From the NCBI RefSeq assembly GCF_036227225.1, contig NZ_CP109444.1, positions 8,103,501 to 8,167,500 of the forward strand: DNA of 64,000 nt, in the 5' to 3' direction. Below the pieces are notes generated by a model. The model did no database searches and was not told the origin of the DNA. It saw only the letters and a program-made list of their open reading frames with translations. Source of the DNA: Streptomyces sp. NBC_01478 (lineage in GTDB: Bacteria > Actinomycetota > Actinomycetes > Streptomycetales > Streptomycetaceae). The position numbers and the translations under genes were made by a program. This document shows, in pieces, positions 44,743-52,433 of the stretch. Within the stretch, counting starts at the first letter, position 1. The number at the start of each line of letters is the position of its first letter.

Positions 44743-44814
44743 TGGTCTATGGTGTAATTGGCAACACTACGGTTTCTGGTACCGTCATTCTAGGTTCGAG
44801 TCCTGGTAGACCAG
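44743..44814 (+). tRNA. tRNA-Gln (CTG)
   Basis: Second tRNA-Gln, 72 nt; acceptor stem TGGTCTA/TAGACCA, anticodon stem ACGGT/ACCGT perfect, loop TTCTGGT with CTG. It differs from the first Gln copy at several positions in the acceptor and anticodon stems, each change compensated except at the T-T pair of the first copy. Confidence 0.95.
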
Positions 44815-44842
44815 CTTTGATCTGCGGAAACGCACGATCTAG

Positions 44843-44915
44843 GCCCCCGTTGTGTAGCGGCCTAGCACGCTGCCCTCTCACGGCAGTAGCGCCGGTTCGA
44901 ATCCGGTCGGGGGTA
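44843..44915 (+). tRNA. tRNA-Glu (CTC)
   Basis: Third identical tRNA-Glu copy, anticodon CTC. It closes the Gln-Glu-Glu-Gln-Glu array and is followed within 11 nt by a strong terminator. Confidence 0.96.
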
Positions 44916-44925
44916 CGTACAGCAG

Positions 44926-44954
44926 AGCCCCTCCACTTCGGTGGAGGGGCTTTT
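44926..44954 (+). terminator. Terminator of the tRNA operon
   Basis: AGCCCCTCCAC pairs perfectly with GTGGAGGGGCT around a TTCG tetraloop, followed by TTT. A classic intrinsic terminator. Confidence 0.93.
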
Positions 44955-45021
44955 GCGTTGTCCGCCCGCCCGGTGCGCCAACTCGGCGTGGTTCACCAGG
45001 AGTTGGGGGACCGGACATGAC

Positions 45022-45055
45022 GAAGGGCCTGCCGCGGCGTTGAGGCAGGCCCTTC
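45022..45055. terminator. Terminator after ndgR
   Basis: GAAGGGCCTGCC (45022-45033) and GGCAGGCCCTTC (45044-45055) form a perfect 12-bp stem 19 bp beyond the ndgR stop on the minus strand. Confidence 0.8.
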
Positions 45056-45073
45056 TGTGATGTTCCCGGGGGA

Positions 45074-45790
45074 TCAGCCGGTGCGGCGCAGGGCCTCGGA
45101 GAGACGGGCGGCGGCGTCGATGACCGCCTGGGCGTGCATACGGCCCGGGTGGCGCGTCAGGCGCTCGATGGGGCCGGAGACGGACACGGCGGCCACCACG
45201 CGGTTCGAGGGGCCGCGCACGGGCGCGGAGACGGACGCGACGCCCGGCTCGCGCTCGCCGATGGACTGGGCCCAGCCCCGGCGCCGTACGCCCGAGAGGG
45301 CCGTGGCGGTGAAGCGGGCGCCCTGGAGGCCGCGGTGCAGGCGCTCCGGCTCCTCCCAGGCCATCAGGATCTGGGCCGAGGAACCGGCTTTCATCGTGAG
45401 CGTCGAGCCGACCGGGACCGTGTCCCGCAGTCCGGACAGGCGTTCCGCGGCGGCGACGCAGATGCGCATGTCGCCCTGGCGGCGGTAGAGCTGCGCGCTC
45501 TCGCCCGTGATGTCCCGCAGATGCGTGAGCACCGGGCCCGCCGTGGCGAGCAGGCGGTCCTCGCCGGCGGCCGCGGCCAGCTCGGCGAGACGGGGGCCCA
45601 GAATGAAGCGGCCCTGCATGTCGCGCGCCACCATGCGGTGGTGTTCCAAAGCCACGGCCAGCCGGTGTGCCGTGGGTCGTGCCAGCCCGGTCGCCGCGAC
45701 CAGACCCGCGAGGGTGGCCGGACCGGACTCCAGAGCGCCCAGGACAAGGGCTGCCTTGTCCAGGACGCCGACGCCGCTACTGTTGTCCAT
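45074..45790 (-). CDS. ndgR: IclR-family regulator of leucine genes
   Basis: A 238-residue IclR-family regulator. N-terminal winged helix-turn-helix (LDKAALVLGALESGPATLAGLVAATGLARPTAHRLAVALEHHRMV) and C-terminal effector domain (PVGSTLTMKAGSSAQILMAWEEPE, VASVSAPVRGPSNRVVAAVSVSG). It matches NdgR/AreB of Streptomyces, which binds the ndgR-leuC gap and controls leucine and other amino-acid genes and antibiotic production. ATG 45790 is used because the frame upstream lacks IclR similarity. Divergent from leuC at 45981; half-sites at 45803-45846 lie 13-56 bp upstream of its start. Confidence 0.93.
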   Translation of the reverse strand: MDNSSGVGVLDKAALVLGALESGPATLAGLVAATGLARPTAHRLAVALEHHRMVARDMQGRFILGPRLAELAAAAGEDRLLATAGPVLTHLRDITGESAQLYRRQGDMRICVAAAERLSGLRDTVPVGSTLTMKAGSSAQILMAWEEPERLHRGLQGARFTATALSGVRRRGWAQSIGEREPGVASVSAPVRGPSNRVVAAVSVSGPIERLTRHPGRMHAQAVIDAAARLSEALRRTG

Positions 45791-45801
45791 GAAACGATAC
45801 T

Positions 45802-45847
45802 CGCGTCTCACTCTGTGAAACGCAAGTTCCTTTTTTCGTGAGACGCG
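45802..45847. promoter_or_regulatory. ndgR: NdgR-type operator with three half-sites
   Basis: GCGTCTCAC (45803-45811), GTGAAACGC (45815-45823) and GTGAGACGC (45838-45846). The first and second form a 9-3-9 palindrome with one mismatch; the first and third are perfect inverted repeats (extended to CGCGTCTCAC/GTGAGACGCG). It lies in the ndgR-leuC gap, close to the ndgR start, as expected for autorepression and control of leuCD. Confidence 0.75.
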
Positions 45848-45946
45848 CAACTCTTGTAGACACAGCGGCCCGCGTACCAAACGGGCCAGGCGGCGGCTGC
45901 CCGTGAACCAGGGGTGCGAGCGCCGTCTCCTCAAGATCTCTAGTTG

Positions 45947-45968
45947 GGCCGGCGCTGTTTCGCCGGCC
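45947..45968 (+). promoter_or_regulatory. Leader hairpin touching the leuC ribosome site
   Basis: GGCCGGCG (45947-45954) and CGCCGGCC (45961-45968) form a perfect 8-bp stem immediately before the leuC Shine-Dalgarno GGAGGG (45969-45974). It could affect leuC translation or mRNA stability. No T-run follows, so it is not an evident terminator. Confidence 0.45.
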
Positions 45969-45980
45969 GGAGGGAAAGCG

Positions 45981-47405
45981 ATGGGTAGGACACTCGCGGA
46001 GAAGGTCTGGGACGACCACGTCGTCCGGCGCGCCGAGGGCGAGCCCGACCTCCTCTTCATCGATCTGCACCTGCTGCACGAGGTGACCAGCCCGCAGGCC
46101 TTCGACGGTCTCCGCCAGGCCGGGCGTCCCGTGCGGCGCCTCGACCTCACCATCGCCACCGAGGATCACAACACCCCGACCCTCGACATCGACAAGCCCA
46201 TCGCGGACCCGGTCTCCCGGGCCCAACTGGAGACGCTGCGCAAGAACTGCGCCGACTTCGGCGTGCGCCTGCACTCCCTGGGCGACGTGGAGCAGGGTGT
46301 CGTCCACGTCGTAGGACCGCAGCTCGGTCTGACCCAGCCCGGTACGACGGTCGTGTGCGGTGACTCCCACACCTCCACCCACGGCGCCTTCGGCGCACTG
46401 GCGTTCGGCATCGGCACCTCCCAGGTGGAGCATGTGCTGGCCACCCAGACGCTGCCGCTGGCCCGTCCGAAGACCATGGCCATCACGGTCGACGGCGAAC
46501 TGCCCGACGGCGTCACCGCAAAGGACCTGATCCTCGCCATCATCGCGAAGATCGGCACCGGCGGCGGCCAGGGCTACATCCTCGAATACCGCGGCTCCGC
46601 CATCGAGAAGCTCTCGATGGAAGCCCGCATGACCATCTGCAACATGTCGATCGAGGCCGGCGCCCGCGCGGGCATGATCGCCCCCGACGAGACCACCTTC
46701 GAGTACATCAAGGGCCGCGCCCACGCCCCCGAGGGCGAGGACTGGGACGCCGCCGTCGCGTACTGGAAGACCCTGAAGACCGACGCGGACGCGGAATTCG
46801 ACGCCGAGGTCGTCATCGACGGTCCCTCACTGGCGCCGTTCGTCACCTGGGGCACCAACCCCGGTCAGGGCGCGCCGCTTTCGGCGTCCGTCCCCGACCC
46901 GGCTTCGTACGAAGACGCTTCGGAGCGCTTCGCCGCCGAAAAGGCCCTGGAATACATGGGGTTGGAGGCCGGCCAGCCGCTGCGGGACATCAAGGTGGAC
47001 ACCGTCTTCGTAGGTTCGTGCACCAACGGCCGTATCGAGGACCTGCGTGCGGCCGCCGCGATCGTCGAGGGCCGCAAAGTCGCCGACGGCGTACGGATGC
47101 TGGTCGTTCCCGGCTCCGCGCGGGTCGGTCTGCAGGCCGTCTCCGAGGGCCTGGACGTCGTGTTCAAGGATGCCGGCGCCGAATGGCGGCACGCGGGCTG
47201 CTCGATGTGTCTGGGCATGAACCCCGACCAACTGGCGCCCGGTGAGCGCTCCGCGTCCACCTCCAACCGCAACTTCGAGGGCAGGCAGGGCAAGGGCGGC
47301 CGTACGCACCTGGTCTCGCCGCAGGTCGCCGCCGCGACCGCCGTGCTGGGCCACCTGGCCTCGCCCGCCGATCTGTCCGACGCCCCTGTGCCCGCTGGAG
47401 TCTGA
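45981..47405 (+). CDS. leuC: 3-isopropylmalate dehydratase large subunit
   Basis: A 474-residue aconitase-family subunit; with LeuD it isomerises 2-isopropylmalate to 3-isopropylmalate in leucine synthesis. Iron-sulfur ligands are Cys347 (VGSCTNGR), Cys407 and Cys410 (GCSMC). Other conserved parts: [54 protein letters not shown] 45981 has GGAGGG seven bases upstream. The leuD gene follows after 5 bp. Expected to be controlled by NdgR through the divergent region. Confidence 0.97.
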   Translation: MGRTLAEKVWDDHVVRRAEGEPDLLFIDLHLLHEVTSPQAFDGLRQAGRPVRRLDLTIATEDHNTPTLDIDKPIADPVSRAQLETLRKNCADFGVRLHSLGDVEQGVVHVVGPQLGLTQPGTTVVCGDSHTSTHGAFGALAFGIGTSQVEHVLATQTLPLARPKTMAITVDGELPDGVTAKDLILAIIAKIGTGGGQGYILEYRGSAIEKLSMEARMTICNMSIEAGARAGMIAPDETTFEYIKGRAHAPEGEDWDAAVAYWKTLKTDADAEFDAEVVIDGPSLAPFVTWGTNPGQGAPLSASVPDPASYEDASERFAAEKALEYMGLEAGQPLRDIKVDTVFVGSCTNGRIEDLRAAAAIVEGRKVADGVRMLVVPGSARVGLQAVSEGLDVVFKDAGAEWRHAGCSMCLGMNPDQLAPGERSASTSNRNFEGRQGKGGRTHLVSPQVAAATAVLGHLASPADLSDAPVPAGV

Positions 47406-47410
47406 GAGTC

Positions 47411-48004
47411 ATGGAAGCATTCACCACGCACACCGGCCGGGCCGTCCCGCTGCGCCGCAGCAACGTGGACACCGACCAGATCATCCCCGCCCACTGGCTC
47501 AAGAAGGTGACCAGGGACGGGTTCGAGGACGGGCTGTTCGAGGCCTGGCGCAAGGACGAGAACTTCGTCCTCAACCGCCCCGAGCGCGAGGGCGCGACGG
47601 TCCTGGTGGCCGGCCCCGACTTCGGCACCGGCTCCTCCCGCGAGCACGCCGTGTGGGCGCTGCAGAACTACGGCTTCAAGGCCGTCATCTCCTCCCGGTT
47701 CGCCGATATCTTCCGCGGCAACTCGCTGAAGAACGGCCTGCTCACGGTCGTTCTGGAGCAGAAGATCGTGGACGCGCTGCAGGACCTCGCCGAGCGGGAC
47801 CCGCAGGCCGAGATCACCGTCGACCTGGAGGCCCGCGAGGTGCGCGCCGAAGGCATCACCGCCGCCTTCGAACTCGACGAGAACGCCCGCTGGCGGCTGC
47901 TGAACGGCCTGGACGACATCTCCATCACCCTCCAGAACGAGGGCGACATCGCCACGTACGAGGCCAAGCGCCCCTCGTACAAGCCGAGGACGGTCCAGGT
48001 CTGA
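47411..48004 (+). CDS. leuD: 3-isopropylmalate dehydratase small subunit
   Basis: A 197-residue swivel-domain subunit of isopropylmalate isomerase. Conserved: [64 protein letters not shown]. It lies 5 bp after leuC and needs that subunit for activity. A hairpin at 48063-48095 ends the operon. Confidence 0.97.
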   Translation: MEAFTTHTGRAVPLRRSNVDTDQIIPAHWLKKVTRDGFEDGLFEAWRKDENFVLNRPEREGATVLVAGPDFGTGSSREHAVWALQNYGFKAVISSRFADIFRGNSLKNGLLTVVLEQKIVDALQDLAERDPQAEITVDLEAREVRAEGITAAFELDENARWRLLNGLDDISITLQNEGDIATYEAKRPSYKPRTVQV

Positions 48005-48062
48005 CCCCAAGGCCTCCCACGAGGCCTTCCTCCGGTCGAGATTCGGCCACGCGACACCCTGT

Positions 48063-48095
48063 CTGTACCCCCGATCGCCACGATTGGGGGTACAG
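48063..48095 (+). terminator. Hairpin after leuD
   Basis: CTGTACCCCC (48063-48072) and GGGGGTACAG (48086-48095) are a perfect 10-bp inverted repeat, extendable by three inner pairs including one G-T. It lies 59 bp after the leuD stop. There is no T-run. The stretch 48100-48280 between it and the next gene shows nothing I can name. Confidence 0.7.
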
Positions 48096-48280
48096 CCATG
48101 TCTGCACCCGAACGGCCCTGCGCGCCTGCAACGCTTTGCTCAACTCCCTGTGTTAGACAGGGTGTTGACTGGGTAGGCGCAGCTTTGAGCCAAGGCTGCC
48201 GCCGGGCTCGGGAACGCTGTTTGAGGCACCAGTTGCTACCCCCGCAGGCGACAACTCGCCCCAGATGGCACAATCTGTGC

Positions 48281-48511
48281 ATGGAACACGACGGCCAACT
48301 CAAGCTCTATGCGGCAGTCGCGGACCAACTCAAGGAAGCGCACACAAGGGTGCGCGCACTGCAAGTCCCGGAGGGCGTACGGATGGCGCTGGCCCGGAAG
48401 CTGCTGGTCATTACGGCCGCGGCCAAGCACGATCTCGCCGACGCGACAAGGCGGCTGGACCGGTTCACGGCGGACCTCGACGCGGGTCGATTCCCGGAAG
48501 AGGAACGCTGA
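48281..48511 (+). CDS. Small conserved hypothetical protein
   Basis: A 76-residue protein starting at ATG 48281 (MEHDGQLKLYAAVADQLKEAHTRVRALQVPEGVR...). Almost entirely helical and charged, with no membrane segment; TRRLDRFTADLDAGRFPEEER at the end. An upstream continuation of the same frame has no protein-like character. It lies between leuD and hupS, as a small gene does at this place in relatives as I recall. Function unknown. Confidence 0.75.
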   Translation: MEHDGQLKLYAAVADQLKEAHTRVRALQVPEGVRMALARKLLVITAAAKHDLADATRRLDRFTADLDAGRFPEEER

Positions 48512-48568
48512 AACAAGTCCAGGACAGCCGAGTTCGTTGCGGCGCACGGGTGATTAGCCCGTTTCGTG

Positions 48569-48597
48569 TTTGATTTGCGGTATATATCTGCCTAACG
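48569..48597 (+). promoter_or_regulatory. Predicted hupS promoter
   Basis: TTGATT (48569-48574), 17-bp AT-rich spacer, TAACGT (48592-48597). The spacer holds TATATAT. It lies 53 bp upstream of the hupS start and is strikingly AT-rich for this window, fitting a strong promoter. Confidence 0.6.
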
Positions 48598-48649
48598 TGC
48601 GAAAAAGCCGGAGCAGTTTCGTTCCGGCAATGTCTCCGAAGGGGAAGAC

Positions 48650-49291
48650 GTGAACAAGGCGCAGCTCGTAGAAGCGATTGCGGACAAGGTCGGTGGCCGT
48701 CAGCAGGCCGCCGAGGCGGTCGACGCGGTTCTGGACGCGGTCGTCCGTGCCGTCGTCAATGGGGACCGGGTTTCGGTCACCGGCTTCGGTTCGTTCGAGA
48801 AGGTCGACCGTCCGGCCCGTTACGCCCGCAACCCCCAGACGGGCGAGCGGGTTCGGGTCAAGAAGACCTCCGTGCCGCGCTTCCGCGCGGGCCAGGGTTT
48901 CAAGGACCTGGTGAGCGGCTCGAAGAAGCTCCCGCGCGGCGGCGAGGTCGCCGTCAAGAAGGCGCCCAAGGGCAGCCTGAGCGGCACCGCTTCGGCGACG
49001 GTCAAGAAGGCCGCGGCCAAGAAGACCACCGCCAAGAGGGCGACGGCCGCCGCGAAGAAGACCGTGGCGAAGAAGACGGTCGCCAAGAAGACCACGGCCA
49101 CGGCCAAGAAGACCGTGGCGAAGAAGGCGACCGCCAAGAAGACCACGGCCACGGCCAAGAAGACGGCGGCCAAGAAGGCCACCGGCACCGCCAAGAAGGC
49201 CCCGGCCAAGAAGGCGACGGCCACCAAGGCCCCCGCCAAGAAGTCGACGGCGCGCAAGACCACCGCCAAGAAGGCCACCGCCACCCGCTAG
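48650..49291 (+). CDS. hupS: HU-family nucleoid protein with Lys/Ala histone-like tail
   Basis: A 213-residue DNA-binding protein. Residues 1-92 are a complete HU domain ([16 protein letters not shown] ... [32 protein letters not shown]). Residues about 100-213 are a low-complexity tail of KK-[AT]-[AT]-type repeats resembling histone H1. This is the HupS form of actinobacteria, which compacts the chromosome during sporulation and protects spores. GTG 48650 is preceded by AAGGGGAAG. A strong hairpin follows at 49319. Confidence 0.95.
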   Translation: MNKAQLVEAIADKVGGRQQAAEAVDAVLDAVVRAVVNGDRVSVTGFGSFEKVDRPARYARNPQTGERVRVKKTSVPRFRAGQGFKDLVSGSKKLPRGGEVAVKKAPKGSLSGTASATVKKAAAKKTTAKRATAAAKKTVAKKTVAKKTTATAKKTVAKKATAKKTTATAKKTAAKKATGTAKKAPAKKATATKAPAKKSTARKTTAKKATATR

Positions 49292-49318
49292 TCACGGGGC
49301 GCAGGGCACTCACGCGCC

Positions 49319-49347
49319 GGGCCGGACTCCCTCTGGGAGTCCGGCCC
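49319..49347. terminator. Terminator after hupS
   Basis: Perfect 13-bp stem, 49319-49331 with 49335-49347, around TCT. It lies 27 bp after the hupS stop and also faces the convergent gene at 49416-49619. Confidence 0.85.
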
Positions 49348-49372
49348 GCGGCGTATTCACGGCCCCTGTAAG

Positions 49373-49426
49373 GGCGTTCAGAAGGTCTCGTACGCCCCGT
49401 ACGGGGCAAAGGCGTTCAGAAGGTCT
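49373..49426. repeat. 16-bp direct repeat around a 14-bp palindrome
   Basis: GGCGTTCAGAAGGTCT occurs at 49373-49388 and 49411-49426. The second copy covers the last codons and stop of the small gene at 49416. Between them lies the palindrome GCCCCGTACGGGGC (49394-49407), which may act as a terminator for that gene. Confidence 0.7.
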
Positions 49427-49619
49427 GCAGCGTCACCAGCGTGACCCTGAGCCCGCCCCTCGGCCCCTCGGTCTCGATCCGCACCCGTTGTCCCGGCCGC
49501 AGCAGCCGCAGCCCGCCCGCGTCGAACGCGGCGGCGTCGAAGGACACCGGGGTGCCGTCGTCGAGCAGCACACTGCCGGTACGGGTCCCGGCGTCGTAGG
49601 TGTAAGCGGTCGCCTGCAT
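49416..49619 (-). CDS. Small beta-rich conserved hypothetical protein
   Basis: A 67-residue protein (MQATAYTYDAGTRTGSVLLDDGTPVSFDAAAFDAGGLRLLRPGQRV...). The alternating pattern and the phrases GSVLLDDG and LLRPGQRVRIE resemble a small OB or cold-shock-like barrel, without the RNA-binding aromatic motif. It sits 29 bp upstream of the cofC stop on the same strand, so it is downstream of cofC in one operon. Function unknown. Confidence 0.78.
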   Translation of the reverse strand: MQATAYTYDAGTRTGSVLLDDGTPVSFDAAAFDAGGLRLLRPGQRVRIETEGPRGGLRVTLVTLQTF

Positions 49620-49648
49620 GGCCGCAGCCTACTGCCGCCGACCGCCGG

Positions 49649-50287
49649 CTACTGCCCGGGAATCAGCAGCCCCGCCGCCGCTGCCGCCGTGCGCGGCCCG
49701 ACCCCGAGGGTCAGCGCCGCCCGCAGATCCTCGCCGGTGTCCACGTCCTGTCGTACGGAATCCACCGCGTCCAGGGTGAGTTCGACCGCTCCGGAGGCGT
49801 GATGGCGCACGCGGGAATCCGTGCCGAAAGCCGGGCGCAATTCGCGGCCCTCTCGGGCGGTGAGCAACGTGGTACCGATTGTGGCCGCGTCCGGGAGAAA
49901 AGCGCGGGGGAATTCGGCGGCCGCGTCCAGGACCCGGGCCAATTCCGCGGGGCGCAGCGCCGGCAGATCGGCGTTCAGGGCCGCGACCGCGCTTTCGGGG
50001 CGGGAAACCCGCACGACCGCCGCCGCGTGCCGCAGAGCGGCGTTCAGGCCCCCTCCCGGCTCGTCCGCGACGATACGGGCGCCCAGCGCGGCGAGTTCGC
50101 GGCCGGCCAGGGCGTCGTCCGTGACGACCGCCACATCACGGACCGCCGGGCAGGCCAGCGCCGCCGCCACGGTGTCCTGGGCGAAGGCGAGGGCCAGGCC
50201 CGGGCGCAGCCCGTCGCCCGCGGTGTCCGAGAGCCTGCTCTTGGCTCGCGCCAGAGGCTTCAGGGGTATGACCAAGGTCCACTGCAC
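49649..50287 (-). CDS. cofC: 2-phospho-L-lactate (or phosphoenolpyruvate) guanylyltransferase
   Basis: A 212-residue nucleotidyltransferase of coenzyme F420 synthesis, also called FbiD. N-terminal LVIPLKPLARAKSRLSD (nucleotide-binding loop), VVTDD, GGGLNAALRHAA and ALNADLPAL, then FLPDAATIGTTLL. It couples GTP with a phospho-three-carbon acid for the F420 side chain. The rest of the F420 pathway is not in the window. Monocistronic or paired with the small gene at 49416. Confidence 0.92.
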   Translation of the reverse strand: MQWTLVIPLKPLARAKSRLSDTAGDGLRPGLALAFAQDTVAAALACPAVRDVAVVTDDALAGRELAALGARIVADEPGGGLNAALRHAAAVVRVSRPESAVAALNADLPALRPAELARVLDAAAEFPRAFLPDAATIGTTLLTAREGRELRPAFGTDSRVRHHASGAVELTLDAVDSVRQDVDTGEDLRAALTLGVGPRTAAAAAGLLIPGQ

Positions 50288-50431
50288 CGGCGTTCCGTCC
50301 CTCTCTTGTCGCGGCCATTGTCACCCGGCACCCCTGGCGGTGTCGGTGGCGGGGCGTACGGTGTTCTCGACAGACCGGCGGCCTGGGGCGACACTTGTGC
50401 GGCCCCCCAGGTCCTAGAGGAAGGTGTTCGC

Positions 50432-51241
50432 GTGCCCCGCCGCAGAATCGGGTTCTGGTACCGCTTCGCAGCGGTCCTCTGCAAACCGCCGCTGGTGGTT
50501 CTGATCAAGCGGGACTGGGGTGGAATGGAACACATTCCGGCCGAGGGCGGGTTTATCACCGCGGTGAACCACAATTCACAAGTGGACCCCTTCGCATACG
50601 GACACTTTCAGTACAACACCGGACGTGTTCCGCGATTCCTGGCGAAGAGCAGCCTTTTCGGGAAGGGATTCGTCGGCGCCGCGATGCGCGGCACCGGACA
50701 GATCCCCGTCTACCGCGAGACCACGGACGCGTTGAGTGCCTTCCGCGCCGCGATCGACGCCGTGGAGCGCGGCGAGTGCGTCGCGTTCTATCCCGAGGGC
50801 ACCATCACCCGGGACCCCGACCAGTGGCCCATGGCCGCAAAGACCGGCGCCGCGCGGGTGGCCCTGCAGACGCAGTGCCCCGTGATTCCCGTGGCCCAGT
50901 GGGGCGCCAACGAATTGCTGCCGCCGTACGCCAAGAAACCGCGCGTCTTTCCGCGGAAGACCAGTCATGTGCTCGCGGGCCCGCCGGTGGACCTCACGCG
51001 GTTCTACGGCAAGGAGATGAGCCCGGACCTCCTCAAGGAGGCGACCGAGGTCATCATGGCCGACATCACCCTCCTGTTGGAGCAGATCCGCGGCACCAGG
51101 GCGCCCGCGACGGCCTACGACCCGCGCCGCGAGCGGATCGAGCAGCGGCGCCGAACGGCCGCGGAAACCCACGAGTTGGAGTCTCGGGCCGAGTCGGCGA
51201 GCGAGCCGAAGGTCGAGCAGGAAGAGGGGCAGGGCACGTGA
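50432..51241 (+). CDS. plsC: 1-acyl-sn-glycerol-3-phosphate acyltransferase
   Basis: A 269-residue membrane-associated acyltransferase that makes phosphatidic acid. The catalytic NHNSQVDPF motif (His-x4-Asp, with Asn-His-Asn at the start) and the FYPEGTITRDPD motif are present. GTG 50432 has AGGAAGG upstream. The C-terminal 50 residues are charged and lower in conservation. Its stop overlaps the gpsA start (GTGA), so phosphatidate synthesis and glycerol-3-phosphate supply are co-expressed. Confidence 0.93.
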   Translation: MPRRRIGFWYRFAAVLCKPPLVVLIKRDWGGMEHIPAEGGFITAVNHNSQVDPFAYGHFQYNTGRVPRFLAKSSLFGKGFVGAAMRGTGQIPVYRETTDALSAFRAAIDAVERGECVAFYPEGTITRDPDQWPMAAKTGAARVALQTQCPVIPVAQWGANELLPPYAKKPRVFPRKTSHVLAGPPVDLTRFYGKEMSPDLLKEATEVIMADITLLLEQIRGTRAPATAYDPRRERIEQRRRTAAETHELESRAESASEPKVEQEEGQGT

Positions 51242-52248
51242 GCAAGCCGGTCAAGGCGGCCGTATTCAGCGCCGGTTCGTGGGGCACGGCGTTCGGCATG
51301 GTGCTCGCCGACGCGGGCTGCGAGGTCACGCTGTGGGGGCGTCGCGCGGAAGTCGTGGAGGCCATCAACTCCACCCGTACGAACCCCGATTACTTCCCCG
51401 GCGTCGAACTCCCGGAGAACCTGCGGGCCACCACCGACCCCGCCGAGGCCGCCGCCGGCGCCGACTTCACCGTCCTGTCGGTCCCTTCGCAGACGCTGCG
51501 CGCCAACTTGGCCGAGTGGGCACCCCTGTTGGCGCCCGACACGGTCCTCGTCTCGCTCATGAAGGGCGTCGAGCTCGGCTCCGTCATGCGGATGAGCGAG
51601 GTCATCGAGGACGTCGCCAAGGTCGGCCGGGACCGTATCGCCGTGGTCTCCGGGCCCAACCTCGCGCGGGAGATCGCCTCCCGGATGCCGGCCGCCGCGG
51701 TGGTCGCCTGCACCGACGAGGCCGTGGCCCGGCGGCTCCAAGCCGCTTGCCACACGCCGTACTTCAGGCCGTACACCATCACCGACGTCGTGGGCTGCGA
51801 GCTCGGCGGCGCGGTGAAGAACGTGATCGGGCTCGCCGTCGGCATCGCGGACGGCATGGGGCTCGGGGACAACGCCAAGGGTTCGCTGATCACCCGCGGT
51901 CTCGTCGAGACGACCCGGCTCGGTATCGCGATGGGCGCGGATCCGCTCACGTTCTCCGGGCTCGCGGGTCTCGGCGACCTGGTGGCGACCTGTTCCTCGC
52001 CGTTGTCGCGGAACCACACCTTCGGTACGAACCTCGGCAAGGGCATGACCCTCCAGGAGACGATCGCGGTCACCAAGCAGACCGCGGAGGGCGTCAAGTC
52101 CTGTGAGTCCGTGCTGGACTTGGCCCGTCGGCACGAGGTCGACATGCCGATCACGGAGACGGTGTTCGAGATCGTGCACGAGGGGAAGTCGCCGGTGGTC
52201 GCCGTGAAGGAGCTGATGTCGCGCAGCGCTAAGCCTGAGCGTCGGTGA
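51238..52248 (+). CDS. gpsA: Glycerol-3-phosphate dehydrogenase [NAD(P)+]
   Basis: A 336-residue dehydrogenase that reduces dihydroxyacetone phosphate to glycerol-3-phosphate for phospholipids. The N-terminal Rossmann motif is VFSAGSWGTAFG (first Gly of GxGxxG is Ser), followed by GPNLAREIA, CELGGAVKNVIGLAVGIADGMGLGDNAK (catalytic Lys in AVKN) and FSGLAGLGDLVATCSS. GTG 51238 overlaps the plsC stop by four bases. Confidence 0.95.
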   Translation: MSKPVKAAVFSAGSWGTAFGMVLADAGCEVTLWGRRAEVVEAINSTRTNPDYFPGVELPENLRATTDPAEAAAGADFTVLSVPSQTLRANLAEWAPLLAPDTVLVSLMKGVELGSVMRMSEVIEDVAKVGRDRIAVVSGPNLAREIASRMPAAAVVACTDEAVARRLQAACHTPYFRPYTITDVVGCELGGAVKNVIGLAVGIADGMGLGDNAKGSLITRGLVETTRLGIAMGADPLTFSGLAGLGDLVATCSSPLSRNHTFGTNLGKGMTLQETIAVTKQTAEGVKSCESVLDLARRHEVDMPITETVFEIVHEGKSPVVAVKELMSRSAKPERR

Positions 52249-52280
52249 GGGCTCCGCCCCAGGGGGTGCCGCATTCGGTT

Positions 52281-52340
52281 GTTGGGCGGCTGCGGCTCCG
52301 TCGTGGCTTGTCGCGCAGTTCCCCGCGCCCCTATAGGGCA
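52281..52340. repeat. Streptomyces-type interspersed intergenic repeat
   Basis: The stretch with GTGGCTTGTCGCGCAGTTCC followed by CCGCGCCCCT is, from memory, one of the most abundant intergenic repeats in Streptomyces genomes. It lies between gpsA and ddlA. The 185-bp gap (52249-52433) holds no gene. The repeat may form a hairpin or act as a REP-like element; its function is not established. Confidence 0.65.
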
Positions 52341-52433
52341 CTGTCCGACCGCACGCTTCAAGGCGCGGCCTGAACCGCCGCTCGTCAACGGACGCTGACT
52401 CAAACCACTACCACCGGGTACTCTCATCGCGAT

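Noticed and set aside
45848..45980. Leucine leader peptide or T-box before leuC
   Set aside because: A short frame with two Leu codons is visible, but there is no run of Leu codons, no T-box sequence and no alternative terminator.
45791..46159. N-terminal extension of ndgR
   Set aside because: The frame stays open upstream, but the residues are unrelated to IclR proteins and would cover leuC and its operator.
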